Of a DNA stretch of 64,000 bases, positions 10,280 through 50,402 are shown piece by piece. The stretch is from Patiria pectinifera. Taxonomy: Eukaryota > Echinodermata > Asteroidea > Valvatida > Asterinidae. The stretch spans positions 4,727,770-4,791,769 of the forward strand of contig CM057142.1 in NCBI GenBank assembly GCA_029964075.1, written 5' to 3'. The notes beneath the pieces were generated by a model. The model was given only the letters and a program-made list of their open reading frames with translations, was not told the DNA's origin and ran no database searches. How positions within the stretch are numbered: the first letter of the stretch is position 1; each line of letters starts with the position of its first letter. The position numbers were made by a program, and so were the translations under genes.

Positions 10280-12790
10280 AGTTGGTTATTCAATTTGTAA
10301 ATTATATCAAGTTTATTAAATTGATTGAGTAATGGAAACTAAAACAAATTACTATCAGATTGTAGAATGATATAGTATCTCCAAATCCGTTTTGCACAAA
10401 TCCAACTCAATATTTGTCACTCCAAAGTCAATTTCCTTCTTATGTCTCATACCTGCTCTTATGTCTCATACCTGTGCCGTGTGCGGAGCCCAGATTGACT
10501 GCCACGTCAACACAATTTTTCTCATCAGCAAAAGATGCTTTGCATCTGTTTGGGTAAAGTTGGCATGGAAACAGGTCTGTTAATTATATCTTTTATAGCT
10601 TCATAATATTGAAGATGATAAGAAAAACAGCAGGAACCAAAAAATGGAGACTCATATAAACATTCTGTGGAGTTGCAGAATTTAATCAAAAGTCAATTAG
10701 TTGCGCTTCAAAAAACCTGACTCTCCTTTTGTCAAAAAAAGGTCTTGCAACTGTGCGTTATTATACGGGTAGATTTTAGCAGTGATTGTTATATTGGCTC
10801 TAAAATGTGGTTCTTGAATTCAAGCATGAAATTAGCCATCACTGAGTCAGGCAGCAGATTACATATTCAGTTCTTAGGGATGAGTCATACTTTGTGTGAA
10901 TGTAAAGAGAAAGAAAATTGGACCTCATAAAACAATCAGGGAACAGACTAAGATTTGTAAGCAGCTAAAGCAACCAATCCCAAGCAGCTAAAGCAACCAA
11001 TGAGCAGAACATTTTCAATAATAGAATTTTTTTAAGCTAATAGTTAGCATTATTACCTTAGGTTGCATACACCATGCTCTTCAAAAGAACTACTTTTTTA
11101 TTTCTCCAAATTTCAAATTGAATGTTTTGTTATAACGGAAAACCTTATGTACATGTACTCCAATTTTGGGCAACTGCAACCCTCTGAAAAAAAGAAGGTT
11201 TTCATTTTGCGCATAAATGACCGTACCATTGTGATAGTAGACGGATCGTCAGGACGCAAATAATTTGAATTTTGTGAAAAAATTACTCAGTAACCAAACA
11301 TTCATGGATTTTTATGCCCCGCCGGCGAAGCCGCAGGGGCATACTGTTTCTGCCTTGTCTGTCCGTCCGTGTGTGTGATCTGATACACCGTGCCCTCTGG
11401 AGACGTGTGTACAATAGGGAACAAAAGATTGTATACGGATTTTACTCAAAAACTAGGAATTTCCAAGGTGGTTTGATCGGTCACAAATGGAAGAGTTTTA
11501 GAAAAGGGATATTAAGTCCGAATTTCAGCCAAGGAAATTAATTCTGGTTTACTACACGAGAACAAAGAAATGTCTCCACAAGGATTCAAATTTCAGTGTC
11601 GGTGTGTGTGTGCATGTGCATTTGGTTACACAGCGATATCTGGATTGTACATGTATGTCCATGTACACGTATACCTTGATACAATGAAGGTAGCTTGCTA
11701 GTGTAACTTACAGAAAATGAATGTTTGGACCCCATAAGACAAAGGCCAGGATTAAAACAATAGGATTTTTTTTTTTTTTTTTTTTCTTTACCAAACCAGT
11801 ATACATACATGCAAATGTTATCACTCACTAAAATATTAGGGGGCCTGTACACTGTTTATACATGCTTTTTGTATAATCAATGTAGCTTCTCCACCCTTTT
11901 TTCTTGGACAGTCATATTTTAATTGAAACAACAGAAAAAGTTTTCTCAACAAACACATGTACATGTACATGTAACACTAAAACTTGAAACTTGCACCGTA
12001 GTACATGTACATGAGCATGTTATGCAGCTCCGTGGGTTGTTCTTAGGATTTTGAGTCACTTTCGGACCCCATAGGCCAACTGTTCTCATTATTAAAAACC
12101 AAAAAAATGATGTCATGATGATAACTCAAGCTTATTCAAATAACCATGTTTTCTTTCGATTATTTGAAAATTCTTATTTCCATGTAGGCCTTGTAAATGC
12201 TCAAAGGATTATGCTCAAAGGATTTGCCTTTGAGAAATGTCTTGCTTAAGACTGAAAATATCCAGTCAGTTTGCTTAAATCACATACAATGACTTCTCAA
12301 CAGAAAAGCAAAAAACAAAAATTCATTATGGGATCATAGGCATCAATACATTACATATATAACCTAAAGAAAACAATAACGATGTCAATAAACGTTCCAT
12401 GTGACCCAGGAAAGTTGATGCTAATAGAGTGGTGTTATGTCATGGAAATAGGCATGGTTGCGGGGCATTTGTGTTTTTTAACACTACTTTTCTTGTCTTG
12501 TCATGCATGCTTAAGGCAAGCCTTTATTTGCACTTTACACAACGTTCTACACAATGTTGTTATCAGATCAAATTATGAAACGTCTTCTACAACTTCATTT
12601 GAAGTTCACTAAAGAAACAGCATGACATAGTGCGAATAAAGTTAAATTGGCTTGAAAGTGCAAATAATCCATCTTTAAAATTTGTACTTATTACTAATAT
12701 CTAGACAGTAAAGTGTTTGAAAATGCAGAACACATCAGAGAATTTTCCTTTCAATATTGGAAATAGACATACATGTCATTAGAAAGTTGT
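10280..12790. other. Upstream/intergenic array segment of lectin gene 2
   Basis: Shared with 16409-18258, including a block at 11060-11310 that is almost identical to 17180-17430. Contains the GGCGAAGCC repeat at 11312 and TACATGTACATG-rich DNA around 11950-12020. No conserved coding frame was seen. Confidence 0.6.
11312..11400 (+). repeat. GGCGAAGCC hairpin repeat copy
   Basis: Begins ATGCCCCGCCGGCGAAGCC, folds back on itself (GGGGCAT closes the stem), and is followed by TGTCTGTCCGTCCGTG. The same sequence is at 17434-17500 in the paralogous segment. It looks like a dispersed repeat common in marine invertebrates; the family is not assigned. Confidence 0.5.
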
Positions 12791-14128
12791 TTGTTAAACA
12801 AAATGCTGAATTTTTTTGAATTTTTTTCTTGTGTGGGGCTACGTTAAACCACCACTAAGAATTAATATAGAACTTTCCATGAGTAAGAGTCACTTTTTCA
12901 ACAGCCAGGAAACCACCATCTTATTACATAGATTCAGAGTTATATTTTATTGTACAGAAAATTCTCTGTTTAAGAATATTAATTAATTTCTCGTCTAAAA
13001 CTCAAGCTGACTTGATATTTACAAGACACCAAATGCAATAACGTGTTTCACATATATATTGTTTAAAAGGTGCAGACAATTTTCAAAAATTCAAACTCAT
13101 TTTTTTTTAAAGAAAAGTTGGCATTATTGCTGAACGTTGCATACCCCATGCTCTTCAATTGAATTCTTTTTTTTATTTCTTCAAACAAATTGTCCTCTAA
13201 TTTTGGACGTGTGCAAATCTCTGGGGAAAAAAGGCTTTCATTTTGCGCACAATTCAACCTGCCCGGCAAGAGTTGAAAGATCGTCAGGACACAAATAATT
13301 TGAATTTTGTAAAGAAATAACTGCATAACCAAACATCCAGGGATTGTTTTTGTTCCATGTCTCATGAAAAAAAATATCCTGGTGAAACTTAAAATAGCAC
13401 AGGGAATGCAACTTTAAACTTCAAAGACACTTTACTTTTTTCACAATTACAACATAAGTGCAGAATACATGATATAAATTATATCATATATTTTCTACTC
13501 TAATACCAATTCGTATTTCTATACCAACTTATATATTATACTGTGTGCACTTATATAGTGCAAGATCACTTTCCAAAATGTACATAACCTTTTCAGGCAT
13601 TCAAAAACAACATTGTTTTATTTTCTAAAAATTAATTACTAAGGCACTGTACTTTGTCACTATTACAATATGCGATAACATGCTCTCCCTTTATTTTAGT
13701 AACATCAATACACAGGCATTTTATGGTGAAGGCTTCAATATCGGCAATTTCTGGAGCCTTTCTGAATACTCAAATCTGGAATGTAAAGTTAATCCCAAAC
13801 CTGTTATAAACAAGAAAAAATAATTTAACTGGAACTGTACTAATAAATGAGTAAAAAAATTGTTATATTAACTAAATGAGTGGCAAAGTCATCGTAAAAT
13901 TTTAAGTTTGTTATCAGTTAGTTCATGTTTTTATTAACAAGTTGAGTCGATGTCATTAAGAATTACTTGTGTGTAATTTGGCCAATGTTTTAAGCATCTT
14001 CTTCAGTTAAATCATGAAGATCATGAGTTGACAGGTTCAGATTCACATATCTGTCAAAAGATGGTTCTGTTTGTTAATATGATGTTGCGTAGAAGCAGAC
14101 TGTTCAGATAATTTACCTTGAATCAGAA
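12791..14128. other. Non-coding array DNA, unit 3 (transposon-free reference unit)
   Basis: Matches the 3' flanks of lectin genes 1 and 2 but carries neither the 1.18 kb nor the 511 bp element, so it preserves both empty sites (AAGTT near 13941 and TTAA near 13631). No gene seen. Confidence 0.6.
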
Positions 14129-14887
14129 TCAGTCAAGTCTGTAGTTGGCACAGCTCTCCATGGTAGTCACAAACTTGTCAGCATCAACCTGGGAGATGGT
14201 GACATTGTTGAGATGGCACATGTTCCCAGACATGAGGTTGAAGGAGCGGCAGTTGGGATCCTTGTAGCAGGCCATGCAGCATTGTATCGGGTGCTTGATG
14301 TGGGTGACCATGTAGGCGTGGCCCAGCAGGCAGTAGGGTGTGGTCATCAGGCCAGCATCTTGCTTACTGACACCTTGGCAGCGAAGTGAACCACTCACTT
14401 TGTTATGTGTCTCACAAATATATCGCCTTCTCTTGGAACAATCAAGTGCTTTAGATTCTGAAGTGAAGGGCTTCAGCAGAGTGCATGTCTGTTCATTGTT
14501 GAGCATTGCAAGCTGCTGTTGGTTATCATCAGAGCACACCTGCCTCCCATCTATCTCCTTACAGCCAAGCCAGAGCGATTTGCCTTTTGAATTGCCAGGA
14601 AATGCTTGCTGCATTAGTTCTCTTATAAAGTCTGTCTCTTCCTTGGAGTTGAGTACCAGCAGCTGAGCATTCAGACTTACACATCTCTTGTATGCTTCAA
14701 TCCATGGGACTTTGTCTGTAATATACTTGATGTAGCAAGTGTGGTTGTAGTATGTCCATCCTAGTGGGCAGCTTGTACAGGTAGCATCAGTGCCAAGTAC
14801 AGCAATCATCAGAGCAAGCCATCCTCCCAACAGAATGCTTTGCTTCTCCAGATACATTGTGAGTAAATCCTTGCAGGCAGTTTGCAA
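14129..14887 (-). CDS. Lectin-PAN gene 3: secreted C-type-lectin/apple-domain protein, divergent 5' end
   Basis: Intact frame of 252 residues from the most upstream ATG. An internal Met at residue 11 aligns with the start of the other copies and is the more likely start, since it gives the same signal peptide (core LLGGWLALMIAVL). Domain order is as in gene 1. It is the most divergent copy: CPLGW for CPQGW, NSKGKS in the loop after QAFPG, CSKRRRYIC near the lectin end, and NLMSG in the PAN domain, which removes the NLS sequon found in the other copies. Its upstream DNA (14888-15660) matches none of the other genes, so its expression may differ. Confidence 0.85.
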   Translation of the reverse strand: MQTACKDLLTMYLEKQSILLGGWLALMIAVLGTDATCTSCPLGWTYYNHTCYIKYITDKVPWIEAYKRCVSLNAQLLVLNSKEETDFIRELMQQAFPGNSKGKSLWLGCKEIDGRQVCSDDNQQQLAMLNNEQTCTLLKPFTSESKALDCSKRRRYICETHNKVSGSLRCQGVSKQDAGLMTTPYCLLGHAYMVTHIKHPIQCCMACYKDPNCRSFNLMSGNMCHLNNVTISQVDADKFVTTMESCANYRLD

Positions 14888-15676
14888 TGGTCACTCAATC
14901 TGAGCTCTCACTGCTGTATCTGATAGCGGGATTGAGCTGTCTTCCCGTCGGCATCCAATCCTTAAATGATACCAAGCCTTTCCTTAGTGAGCCAGTTGCT
15001 GTCCATAATTTCCAGACAGATTACTTTAATTGACAGTGAGAGTGATATTTGATTGTCATTGTTGTCTTACTATGAATATGCCAGTCATATTGAGGTTGGG
15101 TATTTGTTTGGACAAGCCACAACCTGACAGGTATATTAAAATACTGAGATTTAGAATTTCATCATCCATAGAAATGTGGTGATCGCTGTTCATTAGAAGC
15201 TAGTTACAACCTGTTGTTGCTTCTGTCATTCATTCAATCATCCTGTCAATATGCAGGGCATATTGAAAGTGGATTTTTGTTTCCACAGCCTGCAGCAGCC
15301 ACATAAACATTGAAGTTCGGATCTTCACTGTCTGTCAAAATATTTGTTATTAAAGTCTTTGCCCTTCAGCGATTGTCAGTCCATTGAGAAGAAGAACATT
15401 TCGAAAGCTATCAATGAAAGTTATTTTAAAGCTGATGAGATGTAAACAAGTCAGTAGTCGGTGTAGTTTCCATGTTGTCAACATCAGTCTGAGGTACTGG
15501 AGAGTTAAAGAGATACAGGTACTAGCGATTGTGTTGAGGGAAAGCTTGTAATAAAGAGTTCCAAGTTTTTGTTTGTGTTGAGCTCATGTAGGGCCACCAT
15601 TCATGAAATTGGGTTGCACTTATTGCATGTATCAGACAAGAGTGCTTGTGATTTATTCTTTTCTACTTCCTGCTGA
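14888..15676. other. Unique spacer between lectin genes 3 and 4
   Basis: About 790 bp not repeated elsewhere in the window. It is the 5' flank of gene 3 and the 3' flank of gene 4. Holds no recognisable gene; presumably contains the gene 3 promoter. Confidence 0.5.
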
Positions 15677-16408
15677 TTACAAATCAATTTGGTAGTTGGC
15701 ACAGCTCTCCACGGTAGTCACAAGCTTGTCAGCATCAACCTGGGAGATGGTGACATTGTTGAGATGACACATCTTCCCTGACAGGTTGAAGGAGCGGCAG
15801 TTGGGATCCTTGTAGCAGGCCATGCAGCATTGTATCGGGTGCTTGATCTGGGTGACCGTGTAGGCGTGGCCCAGCAGGTAGTAGGGTGTGGTCATCAGGC
15901 CAGCATCTTGCTTACTGACACCTTGGCAGCGAAGTGAACCTCTCACTTGTTTTTGTTTCTCACACATATATCGAAATTTTTTGGAACAATCAAGTGCTCT
16001 AGATTCTGAAGTGAAGGGCTTCAGCACTGTGCATGTCTGTTCATTATTAAGCATTGCAAGCTGCTGTTGGTTATCATCAGAGCACACCCGCCTCCCATCT
16101 ATCTCCTTACAGCCAAGCCAGAGCCGTTTGGGAGTTGACTCCTCACCAGGAAATGCTTGCTCCATTATTTCTCTTATAAAGTCTGTCTCTTCCTTAGAGT
16201 TGAGTACAAGCAGCTGAGCATTCAGACTTACACATCTCTTGTATGCCTCAATCCATGGGACTCTGTCTGTAATATACTTGATGTAGCAAGTGTGGTTGTA
16301 GTATGTCCATCCTTGTGGGCAACTCATACAGGTAGCATCAGCATTGAAAACACCCACCATCACAGCAAGCCAACCTCCAAACAGAATGCTGTCCATCTCC
16401 AGATACAT
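15677..16408 (-). CDS. Lectin-PAN gene 4: C-type-lectin/apple-domain protein with a lost cysteine
   Basis: Intact 243-residue frame, closest to gene 1 (same EESTPKR loop after QAFPG). Signal peptide, C-type-lectin domain and PAN/apple domain are all present. The cysteine at residue 177 of the PAN domain, present in the three other copies, is Tyr here (PYYLLGH instead of PYCLLGH), which should leave a partner cysteine unpaired. The C-terminus also differs (NYQIDL rather than NYRLD) because the homologous DNA ends at the stop and is followed by unique sequence. It may be functional with altered folding or drifting. Upstream DNA matches genes 1 and 2. Confidence 0.82.
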   Translation of the reverse strand: MYLEMDSILFGGWLAVMVGVFNADATCMSCPQGWTYYNHTCYIKYITDRVPWIEAYKRCVSLNAQLLVLNSKEETDFIREIMEQAFPGEESTPKRLWLGCKEIDGRRVCSDDNQQQLAMLNNEQTCTVLKPFTSESRALDCSKKFRYMCEKQKQVRGSLRCQGVSKQDAGLMTTPYYLLGHAYTVTQIKHPIQCCMACYKDPNCRSFNLSGKMCHLNNVTISQVDADKLVTTVESCANYQIDL

Positions 16409-18258
16409 AGTTGGTTATTCAGTTTGTAAATTATATCAAGTTGATTAAATTGATTGAGTAATGGAAACTAAAACAAATTACTATCAGATTGTAGAATGAT
16501 ACATTTCCAAATCCATCTTACACAAATCCAACTCAATATTTGTCACTCCAAAGTCAATTTCCTTCATCAAAGTGTAGAGAAGATGCTCTCATGTCTCATA
16601 CCTGTGCGGAGCCCAGATTGACTGCCACGTCAGCACAATTTTTCTCATCAGCAAAAGATGCTTTTCATCTGTTTGATTAAAGTTGGCATGGAAACGGGTC
16701 TGTTAATTATATCTATTATAGCTTTATAATATTGAAGATGATAATAAAAACTACAGGAACCAAAAATTGGAGACTCATGTAAACATTCTGTGGAGTTGCA
16801 GAATTTAATCCAAAGTCAATTAGTTACGCTTCAAAAGACCTGACTATCCTTTTGTCTAGTCAAGGTCTTGCAACTGTGCGTTATTATACAGGTAGATTTA
16901 GCAGTGATTGTAATATTGGCTCTCAAATGCGGTTCTTGAATTCAAGCATGAAATTAGCCATCACTGAGTCAGGCAGCAGATTACATATTCAGTTCTTAGG
17001 GATGGGTCATACTTTGTGTGAATGTAAAGAGAAAGAGAATTGGACGTCATAAAACAATCAGGGAACAGACTAAGATTTGTAAGCAGCTAAAGCAACCAAT
17101 CCCAAGCAGCTAAAGCAACCAATGAGCAGAACATTTTCAATAATAGAATTTTTTTAAGCTAATAGTTAGCATTATTACTTTAGGTTGCATACACCATGCT
17201 CTTCAAAAGAATTACTTTTTTATTTCTCCAAATTTCAAATTGAATGTTTTGTTATAACGGAAAACCTTATGTACATGTACTCCAATTTTGGGCAACTGCA
17301 ACCCTCTGAAAAAAAGAAGGTTTTCATTTTGCGCATAAATGACCGTACCATTGTGATAGTAGACGGATCGTCAGGACGCAAATAATTTGAATTTTGTGAA
17401 AAAATTACTCAGTAACCAAACATTCATGGATTTTTATGCCCCGCCGGCGAAGCCGAAGGGGCATACTGTTTCCGCCTTGTCCGTCCATGTGTGTGTGTGT
17501 GTGCGTGTGCATTTGGTTCCACAGCGATATCTGGATTGTATGTCCATGTATACCTTGATACAATGAAGGTAGCTTGCTAGTAGCTTGCTTTTTTTTCTTC
17601 TTTTTTTAACCAAACCAGTATACATGTGCAAATGTTATCACTCACTAAAATATTGGGGGGGGGGTTCCTATACACTGTTTATACCTGTTTTTTGTATAAT
17701 CAATGTGGCTTCTCCACCCTTTTTTCTTGGACAGTCATAGTTTTAATTGAAACAACAGAAAAAGTTTCTCAACAAACACATGTACATGTACATGTAACAC
17801 TAAAACTTAGGATTTTGAGTCACTTTCGGACCCCATAGGCCAACTGTTCTCATTATTAAAAACCAAAGAAATGATGTCATGATGATAACTCAATCTTATT
17901 CAAATAACCATGTTTTCTTTTGATTATTTGAAAATTCTTATTTCCATGTAGGCCTTGAAAATGCTCAAAGGATTATGCTCAAAGGATTTGCCTTTGAGAA
18001 GTGTCTTGCTTAAGACTGAAAATATCCTGTCAGTTTGCCTAAATCACATACAATGACTTGTCAACAGAAAAGCAAAAAACGAAAATTCATTATGGGATCA
18101 TAGGTATCAATACATTACATATATAACCTAAAGAAAACAATAACAATGTCAATAAACGTTCCATGTGACCCAGGTAAGTTGATGTTAATAGAGTGGTGTT
18201 ATGTCATGGAAATAGGCATGGTTGCGGGGCATTTGTGTTTTTTTACACTACTTTTCTT
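16409..18258. other. Upstream segment of lectin gene 4; right end of array
   Basis: Paralogous to 10280-12490 with small deletions. Homology stops near 18258, after ACTACTTTTCTTG, where single-copy NEMF intron DNA begins. Includes a GGCGAAGCC repeat copy at 17434. No gene seen. Confidence 0.6.
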
Positions 18259-18342
18259 GTTTGAAATTGCTGATAACGATTGCAGAATTTATACTAAAAA
18301 GAAATGAAATTGTGAGTATTTGCTTCCTTTGTTTATTTACAG

Positions 18343-46533
<28,191 letters not shown>

Positions 46534-46740
46534 TGCAGTACACAAGAGGACGTAAAGTAGTGCCATATCTGGGGGAGGGGGGGGTCAGTGTCCGATCAAT
46601 GATCGATGGTCAGCAGCTAAAATAACCAATAGCCGCGCTCCATGCACTCACGTGTACTGTACAAAGTGTGAACCATGGCCGTAAGGGGGGGGGGGCAGCA
46701 AGGCAAAACACACAAGAAAATGAATAAAGAAGAAAAAAGC
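46534..46740 (+). promoter_or_regulatory. NEMF: NEMF 3' UTR with candidate poly(A) signal
   Basis: Follows the TGA at 46531-46533. AATAAA is at 46723-46728, about 190 bp after the stop. G-runs precede it. Confidence 0.5.
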
Positions 46741-49734
46741 GAATCATATTACTGTTAATTTAATGTATGTTTAACATGGGCTTGGAGTTTACCCACGGCC
46801 GGTGATTTCTCCCTTCGCTTCTGGTGAGTGCTTTGCCCCCCTCCAAAAAAAAACCTGGCGACACCCATGGCGCGAACAGCCACCTATGGCTACAATATGC
46901 AAATCAGTTAATGCTGAACGAACACCTTAAAACAACCGTCGCGATGGTCTATCTTTTTCAGGCAATTTTCGTTATTTTGTTGCTGGATTTTTATCCAGTT
47001 ATGGTCTGCGGACTCCAAACTTGGAAAATGTAGCCACACTATCTAGCTCTATGTCCATATAACATATGAGCCTCCACGACCAAGTACTTAATAGTAATCT
47101 CATCTTTATTCACATACAAGGTCGTTGCTAGAGTGCTATTGACAAAAATCTTGTTTTGTGATCAAAAGGTTGTGCATGGGTTTGTCACCGTTTTCTCGAG
47201 AAGTGTAATACCCACTGAGCTGAAACTTCAACACGTTTTTGAAAATTATTTCGATTTTGAGTTGTGCTATTATTGGAAACAAACAAAAAATGCATTAATT
47301 CTATATGTCTCTAATATGTTCAATTCATTTTTAAAATCCTACTCTCTACCTTTTCATGCCCTTTGGTTGTCTTGATTTTCCAAGTGTTGTTTACATTCTT
47401 TTTAAAAAAATTATAAAAATGACATTTTCATGTTTAAACATCGACTAAACTCATCAAATAAATCAGGAAAGCCAGTTTTATATTGTACTCATCAATTGGA
47501 CTAAACAGTAACTATGGACAAAGAATTATGTAAAAACACTGTGTTTTAATGGAATCATAATTGGAACCAACACTTTTTGAAAAGTTTGGGGTTCAAATCT
47601 TGCTTCTGTCAGTTTTTCATTCTTTCTGAAAAACATTCTTTATAATATGATCAGAAGTCACTGATCATTTGTCTCCAGTAAAAGAGGGTTCACCTTTATA
47701 TGACTCCTAAAATCTTATGTTTGAATATTATGCTGAGTAAAATAAATAATAATAGTTTCTCGTCCAGGCATTTTGAAAAATAAAGGAGGTGGCTCCCCTT
47801 TTTTTCTCCAAGGATGGCAGATGTTCTAAGATGGCGGATCGGTTCTTTCATTTTTCTCGACTCTTTTGCTGATACAACATTGTATCCAAAGGAGCCAGCA
47901 CCCTTAGCTACAATTTTGTTGGAAACTTCGAAACAAAAAGACGATATATTTACAAATTTGCAAAATATATTACAGATGTATGAATTAAACAATTTTAAAA
48001 AGTGGTGGGCAGGAAAAAGGAAGAAGGCCGGGACAAGAAACTGGTTTATTTTTTTACTTGGCCTTAAGTTATAGGCATGTAATGTACATGCCTAGCTAAT
48101 GAATGTCTTCAGCAAGTCTTTGTAAATTTTCATAGCCATTTGAAACAACAGTTTTTTGTTAATCAATAGGGAGACAAGGGGTACAATTGTATATGCTATT
48201 ACAATAAATTACTGTATATGTAATAAAAAATATAATTTAATTGCAAATTTCAACTGTGTTGTGGTTATTGTATATTTATTTCATTTGAGTTTGACGAACT
48301 ATCCTGAATGAAATAATTATGATTCAAACCCCTATATCTACTATATCAGTACATTTGAGTTAAGATTCATTCTGCATGTGTTAAGAAAACACGTCAAAAA
48401 TAACTTTTGGAACGTTTTTTCCCCGTAGTAATTGCACACAACTTATAGAACACTCAAATACGGACTTGACTTTTGAAATAAAGTATTTCTGTACACGTCT
48501 GAAATTTAAAGTGGTTCTCCAACAGTGTAACACAGTTGGAGAAATTCACTACCCCCCCCCCAAAAAAATGGATCCTACTTTTGTAAATAGAATCACTCAA
48601 AAGCCCAGCATCCTCCTTTTCATGGCCTTGTATCACAACTAATGAACTATGCATTTTTACGATTCTTTATTTGGTTAAGATCTTTGAAAAAATGAAGCAA
48701 AGCTAGAATTTGTGGTGGCAATTACTCAAGTCCCGGATTGCGTTACCCAATAAACTCTTGATGAACTTGGAGATTTTTTTCCCAAAGATAAACTGCCAGA
48801 CACATTAATTCCCCAAGAGTTTTCATTTTATTTTACTCTGCCATATTGCTTTGTGTGCATTTTATTTTCGTTTAAAAGCAACACTTGTAATTGCTCAAAA
48901 TCTTAATCAGTTTGGATATTGAATTTCTCAATAAATGAGCACATTTTTAAGAAATCATATATTTTCCATGTGGTGGTGGTGGTGGGGGGACTGGGCTATA
49001 GACACAATTATGATACCCGAATGACGCGATTAGACCGATAGCGGGCGCAATAAATTCGCGATAGGTGAGGGTTCACAATTTTCGAGCTTATTTGCATAAA
49101 AAGTCCCCTCCCCCCCAATTGGGAGAACAGAATTCGGATAAAAAAATTCTCTCAGTTCGATATCTGGCCTGAAAACAAACGAGTGAGGCTATAAGCCAGG
49201 CACTCAGACGTGGAACGACATCCTCCAGTGCCCATATACGAATTTCCAATTGAAAAAAGATTTTGGACCGATTTACTGGCCTTCAACCAGAGGTGAATTT
49301 TATTCCGACAGCCCCGCCCGCAGGCGGTCAAAAATCCATAGGGCAAAAGCTGCATCCATCCGTGGAAATCCATTTTGAAAGCCAAGTTTGTCCTTCGGCG
49401 CCAACCCACCACTGAATGGGTTTAGAATGGGAGGTTTTAAAAGACCTATAATTGATGCACCCTTTTGTTGCTCCATTTCCTTGGTACCCCTTTACTATAG
49501 CCAAGCACTTCATTTATTTAAACTCGGAGTTCAGTAGAAGCTAGGTGTTTGCCAACAGTTACAGCAGCTAGCAGTTATTTCCAGAGTCGAATTGGCCTAC
49601 ATCAAAGATTCCAACAAGGATTCCAAATTCCTTCATATTCGCCAGTAGTAAGGTAGGGTAAACCTTTTTAAACCTTTTGTGTATTTATTTAGAGTACTTA
49701 GTTTGATTTATCGATTTAGACGAGAGCAAGGGCG
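46741..49734. other. Intergenic DNA, little recognised
   Basis: AT-rich, with C and G homopolymer runs. Open frames up to 98 codons (47696-47992 minus, 47814-48074 plus) overlap each other and have no domain I recognise. Confidence 0.4.
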
Positions 49735-50030
49735 GATCCAGAACAAAATTTTTTTGGGGGGGGGGGCCAAAAAAATTTGGTCCCTCAAAAAAGTGGGTCA
49801 AAAAAAAATACGGCGTGGGGTTCGGGGCCCGCTTAAGGGCCCCGATTTCTTTTTGGATTCTAGATGCTCTGTGGTGCGATCTGAGGCAATTTCTGATCAC
49901 TTTAACCAATGTTTTTTTTTTAGGAAAAGATGGTGGTGTACTCATTGCCTGCCTTTATTGCGATGTCACATAAAACAAAAAAATTGGTTTCGTTTTTTTT
50001 TTTTGGGGGGGGGGGGCAGCAAACACTTAT
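49735..50030. repeat. 'GGGCGGATCCAG' repeat copy
   Basis: Begins GGGCGGATCCAGAAC followed by T and G runs, as in the 57005 element but less complete. The 200-codon frame at 49679-50281 crosses it and is not considered a gene. Confidence 0.5.
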
Positions 50031-50402
50031 CGGTAAGAGAAGGGGTTCGCCCCGGTGTTTCTGGCAGTTATCCTCATAGATACAGGAGGCTGTACGCGAT
50101 GGCCACACCAGGCGTTTGTACAGAAGCTAACAGATACAGCAGCCTAACCCTCACCCTAATCCTAAGGATTTCGGGAAACATCGGTGTTGGGGAACATATT
50201 GGGGAACATTGGATACTGACACCCCCTTTAAGACACAAAACTGGACAAGTTAGCTTTTCCAACAATCTTTTTAGTGTATGAATAAAAATGAAAATAAATG
50301 ATTTTCATAACTTTCCAGATTAGTCTCCTATATACTGCAGTAATTGGCCTGTACGAGACGGAAGGAATTGTGGATCAATGTTTGGCCTTTAAGCAACAAT
50401 AT

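Larger units (their letters stand above)
1893..18258. repeat. Tandem segmental array carrying the lectin-PAN genes
   Basis: Long blocks recur in the same order and orientation. A block with CTAGACA at 2141, 7584 and 12701 lies downstream (minus-strand sense) of lectin genes 1, 2 and 3. Upstream blocks at 5517-7500, 10280-12640 and 16409-18258 match each other. After subtracting the transposons inserted in units 1 and 2, the distance from CTAGACA to the lectin stop is about 1,466, 1,455 and 1,428 bp, so the units are true segmental copies. A short extra partial unit at 1893-2118 abuts the first. The right edge falls near 18258, about 85 bp before a NEMF splice acceptor. Units include two diverged versions of one internal segment (2640-2880 type and 11060-11310 type). 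Confidence 0.85.

Noticed and set aside
11063-11263. Identical 66-codon frame at 17185-17385
   Set aside because: Part of a recently duplicated segment; the diverged versions of the same DNA at 2640-2880 and 8100-8340 do not keep this frame.
49679-50281. 200-codon open frame
   Set aside because: Crosses a G/C-run repeat with homopolymers; composition is low complexity and no domain was recognised.
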